A DNA stretch of 64,000 nt, taken from contig NZ_WPZQ01000008.1 of the NCBI RefSeq assembly GCF_013030265.1, positions 1 to 64,000 of the forward strand, in the 5' to 3' direction. This DNA comes from Ruegeria arenilitoris (lineage in GTDB: Bacteria; Pseudomonadota; Alphaproteobacteria; Rhodobacterales; Rhodobacteraceae). Below, in pieces: positions 54,010 through 62,404 of the stretch. The notes below the pieces were generated by a model, which saw only the letters and a program-made list of their open reading frames with translations, made no database searches and was not told the origin of the DNA. Position 1 is the stretch's first letter; each line of letters begins with the position of its first letter. Both the position numbers and the translations under genes were made by a program.

Positions 54010-55752
54010 ATGAAAAAACTGACACTTTCCCTTGCTGCGCTATTGGTATCGTCAACTGCTCTGTACGCGCAGGCCGCCGATCTGGTCTTTACCAACGCTT
54101 CTGTTCTTACCATGAATGACGATGCGCCGACCGCGCAGGCCGTTGCCGTCACGGGCAACCAGATAACCTATGTTGGCGATGTCGCGGGAGCAGAGCCTCT
54201 GATAGGTGACAATACCGAAGTTCTGGACTTGGGCGGGGATACCCTGTTGCCGGGCTTTGTGTCAGGTCACGATCACATCGTTGCATCGGGTTGGACGTCG
54301 CGCGGTGTAAGTCTGTTCGGAATAGAAACGCTTGATGAGGCCTTGGCGGCAATCAAGGAGTACGCCGATGCAAACCCTGACGAGGAGTTGATCCTTGGAT
54401 ATGGGTTCAATCAAGTGGCTTATGGTGGTTGGCCTACAAAAGAAGATTTGGATTCGGTGGTTTCTGACCGTCCGGCCTTTATCCTCGACTTCACAATCCA
54501 CGATGTTTGGATGAACTCCAAAGCCTTTGAAGCGGGTCAGGTCAGCCCCGACGAAGAGGATCAGGTGCCGGGCGTTATGTTCTGGCAGCGTGACTCGGAA
54601 GGCAATCAGACCGGAATCGGGATTGAGTTCCAGTGGGCTGCGGCCTTTCGAAATGCAGGCGCATGGGATCCAGCAGGTGAAATTCCTGACATCCAGAAAA
54701 ATCTCTACGATCAGGCCGTTAAAACCGGAATCACAGCGGTACACGTGCCTCTGATGGCTATGCCGACAGTTACCGATCTGTCTCTTGTGAAAGATGACGA
54801 GAAACTCGCGCTGGCCCACCTACATGAACTGGAAAAGAACGGTGAGCTAACGATCCGAACCTTTGTTGCGACGGGGTTCAAGGACCCGACCGCCACTGCT
54901 GACGAAATAGTAGAACACACACTTGAGTTACGCGAGCAATACGACAGCGACATGCTGCGCATCTGGGGCATCAAAATCCATCCAGAAGGGAACTGGAGTT
55001 CAAAGACGGCCTGGATGCTGGACGATTACGCCGATGGGTCTGCAACGCGCGGTGCGGCTGCCATTGAAGGCCCAATGATAACTTCGGTCTATCTGCATGC
55101 TAATCAGAACGGGCTTCCGGTGGGCACTCACGTGGATGGATCACAAACAGTGCGTAATACGGTGGACGCGATCATGACCGCGCGCGGCGCTGGTTATGAC
55201 GTTCCCAACAATCTATTGCATCACTACTTTTGGGTATCAGATCAAGACCATGAAACAGTCATTGAGAATGACATCATGGTAAATACGACGCCTATTTTCC
55301 ACGTTGATTGGGAAAACCAAGATGTTAACGCATTGGACTTGTTGGGTCGTGCAAAGGTCGAGGCGATTTTTGCCCGCTATTCCTCGCTGATGGCACTCGG
55401 ACACAACGTATCGATATCTTCGGACGTGCCATCCTCGCCGATTGATCTGATTGGTCCGCTACTAAATGTTGAGATTGCGATGACTTTGCAGGACCCACTG
55501 AATCCGGACAGCAAGCCGTTCCCGTTGTCCCGCAAACCGGCCTCATTGGAAGAGTCTTTGAAAGCAGTCACGATCTATCCTGCCGCGCAGCAAGCGATGG
55601 AGGACAAAATAGGCTCCATCGAAGTGGGAAAATATGCCGACCTTGTTGTTCTCGATCAGGACATAACTGCCGTCGAACCGCGTGAAATCTCGGACATAAG
55701 GGTGTTGGGCACGCTTATGGATGGGCGCTTCACGCATCGGGACGGTATTTGA
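54010..55752 (+). CDS. Exported amidohydrolase (amidohydrolase 3 / YtcJ-like)
   Basis: 580 residues from the ATG at 54010 (CGGAG 7 nt upstream). A Sec signal peptide (LSLAALLVSSTALYAQA) directs it to the periplasm. LPGFVSGHDHI carries the metal-binding HxH, VGTHVDGSQ a later His, and SSDVPSSPID the catalytic Asp; AVAVTGNQITYVGDV and KYADLVVLDQDI are the flanking beta-sandwich. The group hydrolyses amides or cyclic imides such as N-substituted formamides. First gene of the operon; the substrate is unknown. Confidence 0.85.
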   Translation: MKKLTLSLAALLVSSTALYAQAADLVFTNASVLTMNDDAPTAQAVAVTGNQITYVGDVAGAEPLIGDNTEVLDLGGDTLLPGFVSGHDHIVASGWTSRGVSLFGIETLDEALAAIKEYADANPDEELILGYGFNQVAYGGWPTKEDLDSVVSDRPAFILDFTIHDVWMNSKAFEAGQVSPDEEDQVPGVMFWQRDSEGNQTGIGIEFQWAAAFRNAGAWDPAGEIPDIQKNLYDQAVKTGITAVHVPLMAMPTVTDLSLVKDDEKLALAHLHELEKNGELTIRTFVATGFKDPTATADEIVEHTLELREQYDSDMLRIWGIKIHPEGNWSSKTAWMLDDYADGSATRGAAAIEGPMITSVYLHANQNGLPVGTHVDGSQTVRNTVDAIMTARGAGYDVPNNLLHHYFWVSDQDHETVIENDIMVNTTPIFHVDWENQDVNALDLLGRAKVEAIFARYSSLMALGHNVSISSDVPSSPIDLIGPLLNVEIAMTLQDPLNPDSKPFPLSRKPASLEESLKAVTIYPAAQQAMEDKIGSIEVGKYADLVVLDQDITAVEPREISDIRVLGTLMDGRFTHRDGI

Positions 55753-55816
55753 CTTCAGAGGCCGTTTCGGCTGGGGGCACACAATGCCCCTCGCCGCTTC
55801 AGGAAGGAAACCAGAA

Positions 55817-56242
55817 TTGAAACGACTGATCTGTTGCAAAGCCGCTTTGATAGCGACATCCCTTTTTGCGCCGGCGTATGCGCACGCGGAGGAAGTCGCA
55901 TTCATTGCGATATTGAACGTTCCGGCTGGAAACGCACAGGCTTTTGATGCTTTGGCCAGAGACATGGTTGAGGCATCTGCCACCGATGACGGGCTTTTGA
56001 TTTACGAGTTCGCCCGGGTCGGCGAGACGGTGTACGGCTATGAACGCTATGTGGATGCGGCTGCCCACGCCCGGCACGAAGCGTTGATCGAGCCCTTCAT
56101 TCCGCAGTTGGTTGAGTTGGCGCAGTTCAAGAAGATTGTCACCCTATCGCAGCTTACAGATGATCATCAGGAATTGTTCCAAAGCATTGGGGCAGAGATT
56201 GGCCAACCAATTGCCGCGGCAGCGCAAGGACCATCCAAATGA
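55817..56242 (+). CDS. Exported antibiotic biosynthesis monooxygenase (ABM) domain protein
   Basis: 141 residues from a TTG at 55817 behind AGGAAGG; an ATG at 55784 would add 11 residues. A signal peptide (LIATSLFAPAYAHA) is followed by the small ferredoxin-like ABM fold: FIAILNVPAGNAQAFDALAR, GLLIYEFARVGETVYGYERY and a helix (HARHEALIEPFI). Family members degrade or oxidise small aromatic substrates or are structural. Second gene of the operon; stop overlaps the frame of the next gene. Confidence 0.75.
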   Translation: MKRLICCKAALIATSLFAPAYAHAEEVAFIAILNVPAGNAQAFDALARDMVEASATDDGLLIYEFARVGETVYGYERYVDAAAHARHEALIEPFIPQLVELAQFKKIVTLSQLTDDHQELFQSIGAEIGQPIAAAAQGPSK

Positions 56243-56310
56243 ATGCGCAATGGCAAGGAAGGTTTAAAAAAAGCCTACAGATAATTCTAAGCGGAATCCG
56301 GGAGCATATG

Positions 56311-57138
56311 ATGAAATGCCGACTTTGCACTTGTGCTGTCTTCTTCGTTGGGATGCTGAGTTTTCAACCCAATGAAGCTCAAGCTTGTGACGCGGCTTGT
56401 CAGGCAGCGCGGAAGGCCGCGAACCCGCTTGCGGACACAAAAGCGCTGATCACCGACAATACAATCGCCTTCAGAACCGGGACGAACGACGACGACAGCT
56501 ACAACTTTCAGCTACAGCCCGTCTATTCAGTTCCACTGACAGACGCGACATTGGTGCTTCGGGGGATTGTGCCGATTCAGGGTGTCCAGCCGGGCGCCGT
56601 ATTGCCGCCTGGAATTGTCGATCCTTCGGAAGAAAATGATCTGACTTGGGGCATCGGTGATTCCACGGTTCAGGCATTTTATTCACCTACGCCGGGAGAA
56701 AGCGGAATCGCACTGGGCTACGGCCTGCAAGTTTCCTTGCCAACGCACACGAATGACGCCTTGCAAGGTGCAGGTTGGGGGGCTGGTCCTGCCTTTGTCA
56801 TGTTTGGGCAAACAGGTGATTTGTCTTGGGGTGGTGTCGTTGCCCATATGTGGGGCGAGAACGATTTCAGTGTGACCATCCTTCAACCTATTCTCACCTA
56901 CGGTTTGGGAGAGGGTTGGTACGTTGGGTACAACAACGTGGTTTCGTACAACTGGAATTCGGCCAGCAATGATGAAGCGTGGGCAATTCCTTTGGGTTTG
57001 ACCGCTGGCAAAACGTCGATCATCAATGAAGCTAAAGGCACCGCTATGGATGTCAGTGTCGGATACTACACTTTGGAGCGCAAACCTGACGGCGGGCCGG
57101 ACAGACAACTTAAGCTGGGTCTGTCGTTCTTTTTTTGA
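56311..57138 (+). CDS. Outer membrane channel protein (phenol_MetA_deg-like)
   Basis: 275 residues from the ATG at 56311 (GGAG 6 nt upstream; 56308 equally in frame, the longer frame begins at 56239). Signal peptide (CAVFFVGMLSFQPNEAQA), then beta-strand-rich sequence with alternating aromatics and a terminal Phe (KLGLSFFF), the mark of an outer membrane barrel. DDDSYNFQLQPVYSVPLTD resembles the MetA/phenol transporter family. It may let the operon's substrate into the periplasm. Confidence 0.7.
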   Translation: MKCRLCTCAVFFVGMLSFQPNEAQACDAACQAARKAANPLADTKALITDNTIAFRTGTNDDDSYNFQLQPVYSVPLTDATLVLRGIVPIQGVQPGAVLPPGIVDPSEENDLTWGIGDSTVQAFYSPTPGESGIALGYGLQVSLPTHTNDALQGAGWGAGPAFVMFGQTGDLSWGGVVAHMWGENDFSVTILQPILTYGLGEGWYVGYNNVVSYNWNSASNDEAWAIPLGLTAGKTSIINEAKGTAMDVSVGYYTLERKPDGGPDRQLKLGLSFFF

Positions 57139-57280
57139 CTGGCGCTTTGGAAGAATGATTCAAGAGACTGCTTTCAACGACTGGGAACAAAAAACACGAG
57201 AGTGAAAGATCCCTTGCATATTGAAACTTGGCCGAAAAATTTGACCCGTCGCAACTTGGAGTGAAAACTGGAGCTCTGAA

Positions 57281-58072
57281 ATGACAAGTAACCTGATTGC
57301 TCTGATAATTTCTGCTTTTGCGTTCGCATACACTCAAGATGCTCAGGCAGATGTTGTCCAAGTCCCGCAAAAATCTGCTGCCCAAACTTCTCCTTCAGGG
57401 GCAAAGCGTTTTGACATGTCTAAGCGCATACTTGATTTGGCCATTGCCGCAAGCTCCACAGCGCTAGATGATCCTATTCAGGAGCATGTTGCGGTTAGCT
57501 GGCGTGATTTGAAGCCAACCCTAAAGTCTCTGGAAACCCCATTTGAAACACTGCCAGATCCGTTGTTGAACGCTATGCGAACGCAAGTTCGTTGGCGAAC
57601 ATCCAGTGCCAGTGAGCGCTCTGATCCTGATCTGATTAAAGAATACAGGGCGGCCAATGGTGTTCTGGCCGCAAATGATGTCGACGTAGAAAAGCTAATG
57701 CTAGACCGCCGAAAAATCATTGCGCAAAACAACGCAATCGGACGCGGTCCAAATCTTGAAAAACTGGGTACAACAATCAGGCTACCCGGGTACATAGTAC
57801 CACTGACAATCGATGGAGGAGTTGTAACCGAATTCCTGTTTGTGCCAGTCGCAGGTTCTTGCGTTCATACACCTTCGCCGCCACCCAACCAGATCATTCA
57901 TGTTGATTACCCAAAAGGCGTCGAATTCAAATCGATTTTCGATGCCTTTTGGATCGAAGGTGAACTGTCAGATGAACGCAAAATCAGCGATGTTACATTC
58001 TACGATGGCGCTACAAACGTGGAATCCGTTTATCAACTCAACGCGCATATAGTTGAAGCATTCACTTATTGA
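57281..58072 (+). CDS. DUF3299 exported protein
   Basis: 263 residues. The signal peptide (LIALIISAFAFAYTQDAQA) precedes a helical stretch. The C-terminal 110 residues carry DUF3299: IRLPGYIVPLTIDGGVV, FLFVPVAGSCVHTPSPPPNQ and a final strand. The conserved CxHxPPPPxN pattern could bind metal. Last gene of the operon, 142 bp after the channel gene; family function is unknown. Confidence 0.8.
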   Translation: MTSNLIALIISAFAFAYTQDAQADVVQVPQKSAAQTSPSGAKRFDMSKRILDLAIAASSTALDDPIQEHVAVSWRDLKPTLKSLETPFETLPDPLLNAMRTQVRWRTSSASERSDPDLIKEYRAANGVLAANDVDVEKLMLDRRKIIAQNNAIGRGPNLEKLGTTIRLPGYIVPLTIDGGVVTEFLFVPVAGSCVHTPSPPPNQIIHVDYPKGVEFKSIFDAFWIEGELSDERKISDVTFYDGATNVESVYQLNAHIVEAFTY

Positions 58073-58384
58073 TTTCGGAGTAGCACATTCGCCGAAAAAC
58101 CAAGAGGTTAAACCGCTTTTCAAGTGCTTTGCCTCTGTGGATTGCAACCTGTTTAGGAAACTCTAAACGGCATTTTAAAGGCTCCCTTTCAAGCTGAGTC
58201 CAGCCATTGAGTTCAGAGGTGGGAACGGCAGCAGTGTCCCGCTCACCAGCTGACCGACGCCGGACTGTGAACGTCTGCTTCCGTCCGTTTGCGGTCCACT
58301 GCATGTGCGAAAGGTTGAAATTGGATCGACGGCAGCAATGGGCTCTACTTCACAGTGGGATCACACAAATCTAGCAGCTATGGG
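58073..58384. other. Repeat-bearing gap between cargo operon and integrase
   Basis: No gene. It contains the right copy of the 68-bp repeat (58269-58336) and degenerate flanks, including sequence rich in CCGCTCACCA similar to 52690-52702. Confidence 0.5.
58269..58336. repeat. 68-bp dispersed repeat, right copy
   Basis: Same length and orientation as 52724-52791, with few mismatches. It lies just after the cargo operon and before the integrase. Confidence 0.7.
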
Positions 58385-59347
58385 CTAGTCCAGCCGACGT
58401 GCCAACTCCTCTGCACTTTCATCATAGTAGACCATCAGCATCTTAATATCGGTGTGGCCAACCATCTTTGCCAATGCCAATACTTCCAGTTTCTTTGAAA
58501 GCGATGTAATGGCCGCATGCCGTGTATCGTGGAAGGTCAGCCCCTTGATACCTGCCTTGTCCCGCGACTTTCTGTACAGCACATCCAACTGACGGCTGGA
58601 CAGACCAAAAACTGGGTTTAGCTCTGGCAAAGCTTCTAGCAGTCGAACAGCCTCAGACGACAGCGGTACATCCCTTGGCCTGCCGTTTTTGGTGTATTCA
58701 AGCCGCGCCACTCGGCGGTCGAGATCAACGTTTTCCCATTGCAGCCCCGTGATCTCGCCTGCCCGCATCCCAGTTTCTAGGGCAAACAGGAAGGCGTGAA
58801 AGGCCCGCGCGGTTGCCTTGCTCAAATCCTCGCCTGCACAATGGCGCAGCATTTCGATCTCATTTTTGGTCGGCAGTCTGTCACGCGGTGGTGGTTTCTT
58901 GGGCTTTCGCACATCAGCCAGCGGATTGTCAGGCAGCAATCCCCATTCCTTTCGGGCAGTATTCAGCACGCTGGTCACCAGTTGCATCTCGCGAATGACG
59001 CTGGCAGGTGCAACTTCGAGCAGTCTGCGGTCACGCCAATCAGCGAAGTCCTTTGCTGCAACCTCTCCAAGCTGCAGGCGGGCAATCCTATCTCTGCCTA
59101 GTTTTTCCAGGCGAATTGTCTCCCATCGTGCACCTCGCTTCTTGGGAGACACTTCACGTGCGTAGCGATCGAAAAGGTCTCCTATCGTCATCTTGGCAGC
59201 AACCTTTTCTCCGTTGAGGATCAAATATTCTTGTCTCGCGGCCCAATCTTTGGCCTCTTGCCGCGTAGGCCATACCATGGATTTGCGCACTCCCCTGCGT
59301 GCGATCTCTGCTCTATAACCTGTTTTCAGCTTACGAATTGACGCCAT
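58385..59347 (-). CDS. Tyrosine recombinase / integrase of element A
   Basis: 320 residues. Core-binding domain at residues about 55-150 (TIGDLFDRYAREVSPKKRGA), catalytic residues in ALETGMRAGEITGLQW (Arg), FHDTRHAAIT (HxxR) and MVGHTDIKMLMVYY (His, Tyr). The N-terminus (MASIRKLKTGYRAEIARRGV) is the small AP2-like arm-binding domain of phage integrases. It starts 142 bp from the tRNA-Leu 3' end, its attachment site. The start at 59347 has no strong ribosome site. Confidence 0.9.
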   Translation of the reverse strand: MASIRKLKTGYRAEIARRGVRKSMVWPTRQEAKDWAARQEYLILNGEKVAAKMTIGDLFDRYAREVSPKKRGARWETIRLEKLGRDRIARLQLGEVAAKDFADWRDRRLLEVAPASVIREMQLVTSVLNTARKEWGLLPDNPLADVRKPKKPPPRDRLPTKNEIEMLRHCAGEDLSKATARAFHAFLFALETGMRAGEITGLQWENVDLDRRVARLEYTKNGRPRDVPLSSEAVRLLEALPELNPVFGLSSRQLDVLYRKSRDKAGIKGLTFHDTRHAAITSLSKKLEVLALAKMVGHTDIKMLMVYYDESAEELARRLD

Positions 59348-59488
59348 GAATTACGCACCGTGCGGAAAATATGCGTAAATCATCGCGCAAAACGACGCAC
59401 AACGGCAAGCAAAAGCTACGCATTGTGTTACACAAATCTATGTTTTGCAGGGGTTTGCGTTCATCACGACGCAATCACGTCTGAATTC

Positions 59489-59575
59489 TGGTGCGGTCGA
59501 GAAGACTCGAACTTCCACGGGAGTTACCCCACAGCGACCTCAACGCTGCGCGTCTACCAATTCCGCCACGACCGC
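59489..59575 (-). tRNA. tRNA-Leu (anticodon GAG)
   Basis: 87 nt on the minus strand, CCA encoded. The acceptor stem pairs GCGGTCG with CGACCGC. The D arm contains GGCGGAATTGGTAGACGC; the anticodon stem CAGCG/CGCTG closes a loop TTGAGGT with GAG. A long variable arm (class II) and T arm with TTCGAGTC follow. The 3' 20 nt are duplicated at 8326, so the tRNA is the attachment site of element A and stays intact. Confidence 0.95.
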
Positions 59576-59718
59576 ACTGTCTGTGACTTGGTAGAGCGGC
59601 GTATAGACGTTGAACGCGGGGATGTGAAGAGGCAAAAACACACAGGTTTGAAATCCCCGACACAACCCATATCTCTAGCCTCAATACACTGCCACACCTA
59701 CCCCTTCAGGAGTTCCAG

Positions 59719-60378
59719 ATGACATCGCCCGATTCCCGTCCCGTAGTTCAGATCGACATCGTCTCGGACGTCGTGTGCCCGTGGTGTATCGTTGGATTTC
59801 GCCAGTTGGATCAGGCGTTACAGCAGCAAAATGTACTGGCTCAGCTCAGATGGCACCCGTTCGAGCTCAACCCCTCCATGGGACCCGAAGGCCAGAACCT
59901 GCGCGAACATATTATGGAGAAGTACGGTTCGACAGAAGAACAGAGCCAGCAAGCGCGTGATCGCCTGACCTCGCTCGGCTCGGAACTCGGATTCGATTTC
60001 AATTTCACCGACGAAAGCCGCATGGTGAATACCTTTGCCGCCCACCAATTGTTAGACTGGGCGGAAACGCAGGGGCGACAGCATCCGTTGAAACTGGCCT
60101 TGTTCAAAGCGTATTTCAGCGACCAAAAGGATGTGTCGGACGTGGACGTACTGGCAAGCGTTGTTGCCTCCGTTGGTTTGGACGAGGCTGCCGCCAGAAC
60201 AGTGCTTGAGTCGCAGGCCCATGCGGCCTCGGTCAGAGAGAAGCAACAGTTTTGGACCAGTCGCGGTATTTCAGGCGTACCTTCAATGGTTTTTGGCGGA
60301 AAGTACCTGCTGACAGGTGCTCAGGGCACTGAGACCTACACCCAAGTTCTGCAGCGATGCCTTGCCGAGGCCGCTTGA
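59719..60378 (+). CDS. DsbA-family oxidoreductase (FrnE-like)
   Basis: 219 residues without a signal peptide, so cytoplasmic. CPWC (VVCPWCIVGFRQLDQ) is the redox motif and VPSMVFGGKYLLTGAQ the cis-Pro region. Length and motif match FrnE/2-hydroxychromene-type DsbA relatives. AGGAGT precedes the ATG. It may run with lipB 40 bp downstream on the same strand. Confidence 0.85.
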   Translation: MTSPDSRPVVQIDIVSDVVCPWCIVGFRQLDQALQQQNVLAQLRWHPFELNPSMGPEGQNLREHIMEKYGSTEEQSQQARDRLTSLGSELGFDFNFTDESRMVNTFAAHQLLDWAETQGRQHPLKLALFKAYFSDQKDVSDVDVLASVVASVGLDEAAARTVLESQAHAASVREKQQFWTSRGISGVPSMVFGGKYLLTGAQGTETYTQVLQRCLAEAA

Positions 60379-60417
60379 CCCCTTTCGCAACCATCGCATG
60401 CGCGATATGAGCCGCCT

Positions 60418-61074
60418 ATGGAATGGAAGATCTCTGACGGGCTGACCGATTATCAAGAGGCCGTCGCCTTCATGGAGGCGCGGGTGGCTGCGATTTCTGC
60501 GGGTGAGGCTGACGAATGCATCTGGCTGCTTGAACATCCCCCGCTGTACACTGCGGGCACTTCGGCGCGCCGGGAAGACTTAACCGATCCGGATCGCTTC
60601 CCCGTGTATGAAAGCAAGCGCGGTGGTGAATATACCTATCACGGCCCGGGACAGCGCGTCGTCTATGTCATGCTTGACGTCGGCAAACGGGGGCACGACG
60701 TGCGCCGGTTCGTGAAGCAACTGGAAACCTGGGTGATCTCAGCTCTGGCGGAATTCAATGTCCAAGGTGAAATACGCGAAGGGCGCGTTGGCGTCTGGGT
60801 TCAGCGCAAAGACAAACCACTGACGGTTACCGGCCAACCCGCAGAAGACAAGATAGCCGCAATTGGTATCCGCCTGCGCAAGTGGGTCAGCTTTCATGGT
60901 ATCTCAATTAACGTTGAACCCGAACTTGATCATTTCACAGGTATCGTACCGTGTGGCATCCGGGAGTACGGTGTCACATCACTCGTCGATCTTGGGCTAC
61001 CAGTGACCATGCCGGATCTGGACGTGGCATTGAGAAAGACGTTTTCAGAGGTTTTCGACCCGGCGACGGCCTGA
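60418..61074 (+). CDS. lipB: Octanoyl-[acyl-carrier-protein]:protein N-octanoyltransferase
   Basis: 218 residues. The signatures [16 protein letters not shown], a catalytic Lys in [17 protein letters not shown] and the thioester-forming Cys in GIVPCGI identify LipB, which moves octanoyl groups from ACP to lipoyl domains of dehydrogenases and the glycine cleavage system. Normal length. LipA is not in the window. The gene is core, to the right of the mobile region. Confidence 0.95.
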   Translation: MEWKISDGLTDYQEAVAFMEARVAAISAGEADECIWLLEHPPLYTAGTSARREDLTDPDRFPVYESKRGGEYTYHGPGQRVVYVMLDVGKRGHDVRRFVKQLETWVISALAEFNVQGEIREGRVGVWVQRKDKPLTVTGQPAEDKIAAIGIRLRKWVSFHGISINVEPELDHFTGIVPCGIREYGVTSLVDLGLPVTMPDLDVALRKTFSEVFDPATA

Positions 61075-61172
61075 GAGTCTGACGTCAACGAATCGAATTT
61101 TGACGCTAGGTAAGCAACAGTGCCAAATCTGACGAGGCTCTGTTTCCCAAAATGCCCGAAGTTTTCCGAAAA

Positions 61173-61192
61173 TTTACACGATTTAGTGTAAA
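61173..61192. promoter_or_regulatory. Inverted repeat TTTACAC-N6-GTGTAAA
   Basis: A perfect 7-bp dyad in AT-rich sequence, about 100 bp after lipB. It is the size of a dimeric regulator site, but no obvious gene start follows on the plus strand. Confidence 0.4.
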
Positions 61193-61333
61193 ATTTAGAG
61201 AAACTTCATCTGCCCTCAATACATCTGTCTCTGTTACGAGTAACATGAACCTACCGTTCTAGAGTGAGTGGTGTGTTAAACCGGTGATCCCGGGCTTGCC
61301 CGCGAAATCCGATAAGTGTTTGGTTACGAGTCT

Positions 61334-61370
61334 GCCGTTCCGACCCCATAATCGGAACGGCAATTCCTTT
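61334..61370. terminator. Rho-independent terminator, possibly bidirectional
   Basis: GCCGTTCCGA and TCGGAACGGC form a 10-bp stem with a short loop, followed by AATTCCTTTTT on the plus strand. It sits between the converging lipB and exporter genes. Confidence 0.8.
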
Positions 61371-61380
61371 TTAGGGCCCC

Positions 61381-62325
61381 TTAATCTTCCTGATGCCCGA
61401 ACCGTAGCGAGCCAACACAGGCGCTTTCTGAGCGTTCGATTTCGAGTGTGACATGTGCGATGGCGAAATCTTCATTCAGTGAGCGTTTTACCTCGCTACG
61501 GATTGCCTCTGCCCGATGCCAGGCCTCATCAGCGATAACCAGATGTGCAGTCAGCGCGGGCTGCCGTTCCTGCATGCTCCACAGGTGCACATGATGCACT
61601 TCGCTTACCCCATCTGTTTCTTCGATTGAGCTTGCGACCTGTTCGGGCTCTAGCTCAGGTGGTGCACCCAACATCAGCACTCTGACAGTTTCACCAATTT
61701 CAGCTTTGACGTGCCAGAGGATGTAGACCGAAATCATGATGGTCACCGCGGGATCAACCCAGGTCCAGTTGAACAGAATGACAGCAGTGCCCGCGATGAT
61801 GACCGCAACCGAGCCCAAAGCATCAGCCACATTATGCAGGAAAGCAGCGCGTATGTTCATGCTCTCCTTGGCCATCGTGTAGGTCAGAACAGCGGTGATC
61901 ACATCGACGATGAGCGCTATAGCGGCGATCCAAACAACGATCCAGCCATTGACGGGCTCAGGTTCAAAGAACCGCATTACGCCTTCGTACATCAGATAGA
62001 CCGACAAAACGACAAGTGTTGTGTAGTTGACCAATGCCGCAACCACTTCGGCACGGCCATAGCCGAAACTCATTCGCGGGTCTGCAGGGCGACGTGCGAT
62101 TTTGCGAGCAAAGAACGCAATGACCAGCGCGATCGCATCGGAAAGGTTGTGCAACGCATCTGCAATCAGCGCCAATGAGCCGGACAGGACCCCCCCGACA
62201 ATCTGGGCAAGGGTCAGAAACATGTTCACAGCAATGGCCCATGCAACTCGCGCATCCCCTGCCGACGGATCGATGTGATTGTGCGAATGATGGCCATGCC
62301 CGGAATGCGAGTGTTGATGAGCCAT
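61381..62325 (-). CDS. Cation diffusion facilitator metal exporter (CzcD/ZitB-type)
   Basis: 314 residues from the ATG at 62325 (the frame extends to 62358 without need). His-rich N-terminus (HQHSHSGHGHHSHNH), six membrane segments, and the metal-site motifs ALHNLSDA (TM2) and HNVADALGS (TM5), each an HxxxD as in Zn/Cd/Co exporters. C-terminal domain with HHVHLWSM. It moves the metal out of the cytosol in exchange for protons. It is divergent from a MerR regulator whose operator spans its promoter. Confidence 0.9.
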   Translation of the reverse strand: MAHQHSHSGHGHHSHNHIDPSAGDARVAWAIAVNMFLTLAQIVGGVLSGSLALIADALHNLSDAIALVIAFFARKIARRPADPRMSFGYGRAEVVAALVNYTTLVVLSVYLMYEGVMRFFEPEPVNGWIVVWIAAIALIVDVITAVLTYTMAKESMNIRAAFLHNVADALGSVAVIIAGTAVILFNWTWVDPAVTIMISVYILWHVKAEIGETVRVLMLGAPPELEPEQVASSIEETDGVSEVHHVHLWSMQERQPALTAHLVIADEAWHRAEAIRSEVKRSLNEDFAIAHVTLEIERSESACVGSLRFGHQED

Positions 62326-62359
62326 GTTTTGTGCGTCCCTTGTTCTGGTTCGACACACA

Positions 62360-62390
62360 ATGTAATTCCTCTAGTCACTAGAGGTTCAAG
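62360..62390 (-). promoter_or_regulatory. MerR-type promoter of the exporter with 19-bp spacer
   Basis: On the minus strand, -35 TTGAAC (62390-62385) and -10 TACATT (62365-62360) are 19 bp apart, the long spacer of MerR-activated promoters. The dyad CCTCTAGT-ACTAGAGG lies in the spacer. The regulator gene starts on the other side at 62405. Confidence 0.8.
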
Positions 62391-62404
62391 AGGGCTTGGA
62401 AAAA

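Larger units (their letters stand above)
61075..61380. other. Intergenic region between lipB and the metal exporter
   Basis: About 300 bp with no gene. It contains a 7-bp perfect dyad (61173-61192) and ends in a strong hairpin used by one or both converging genes (61334-61370). A short transcript between the two features is possible but not shown. Confidence 0.5.
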
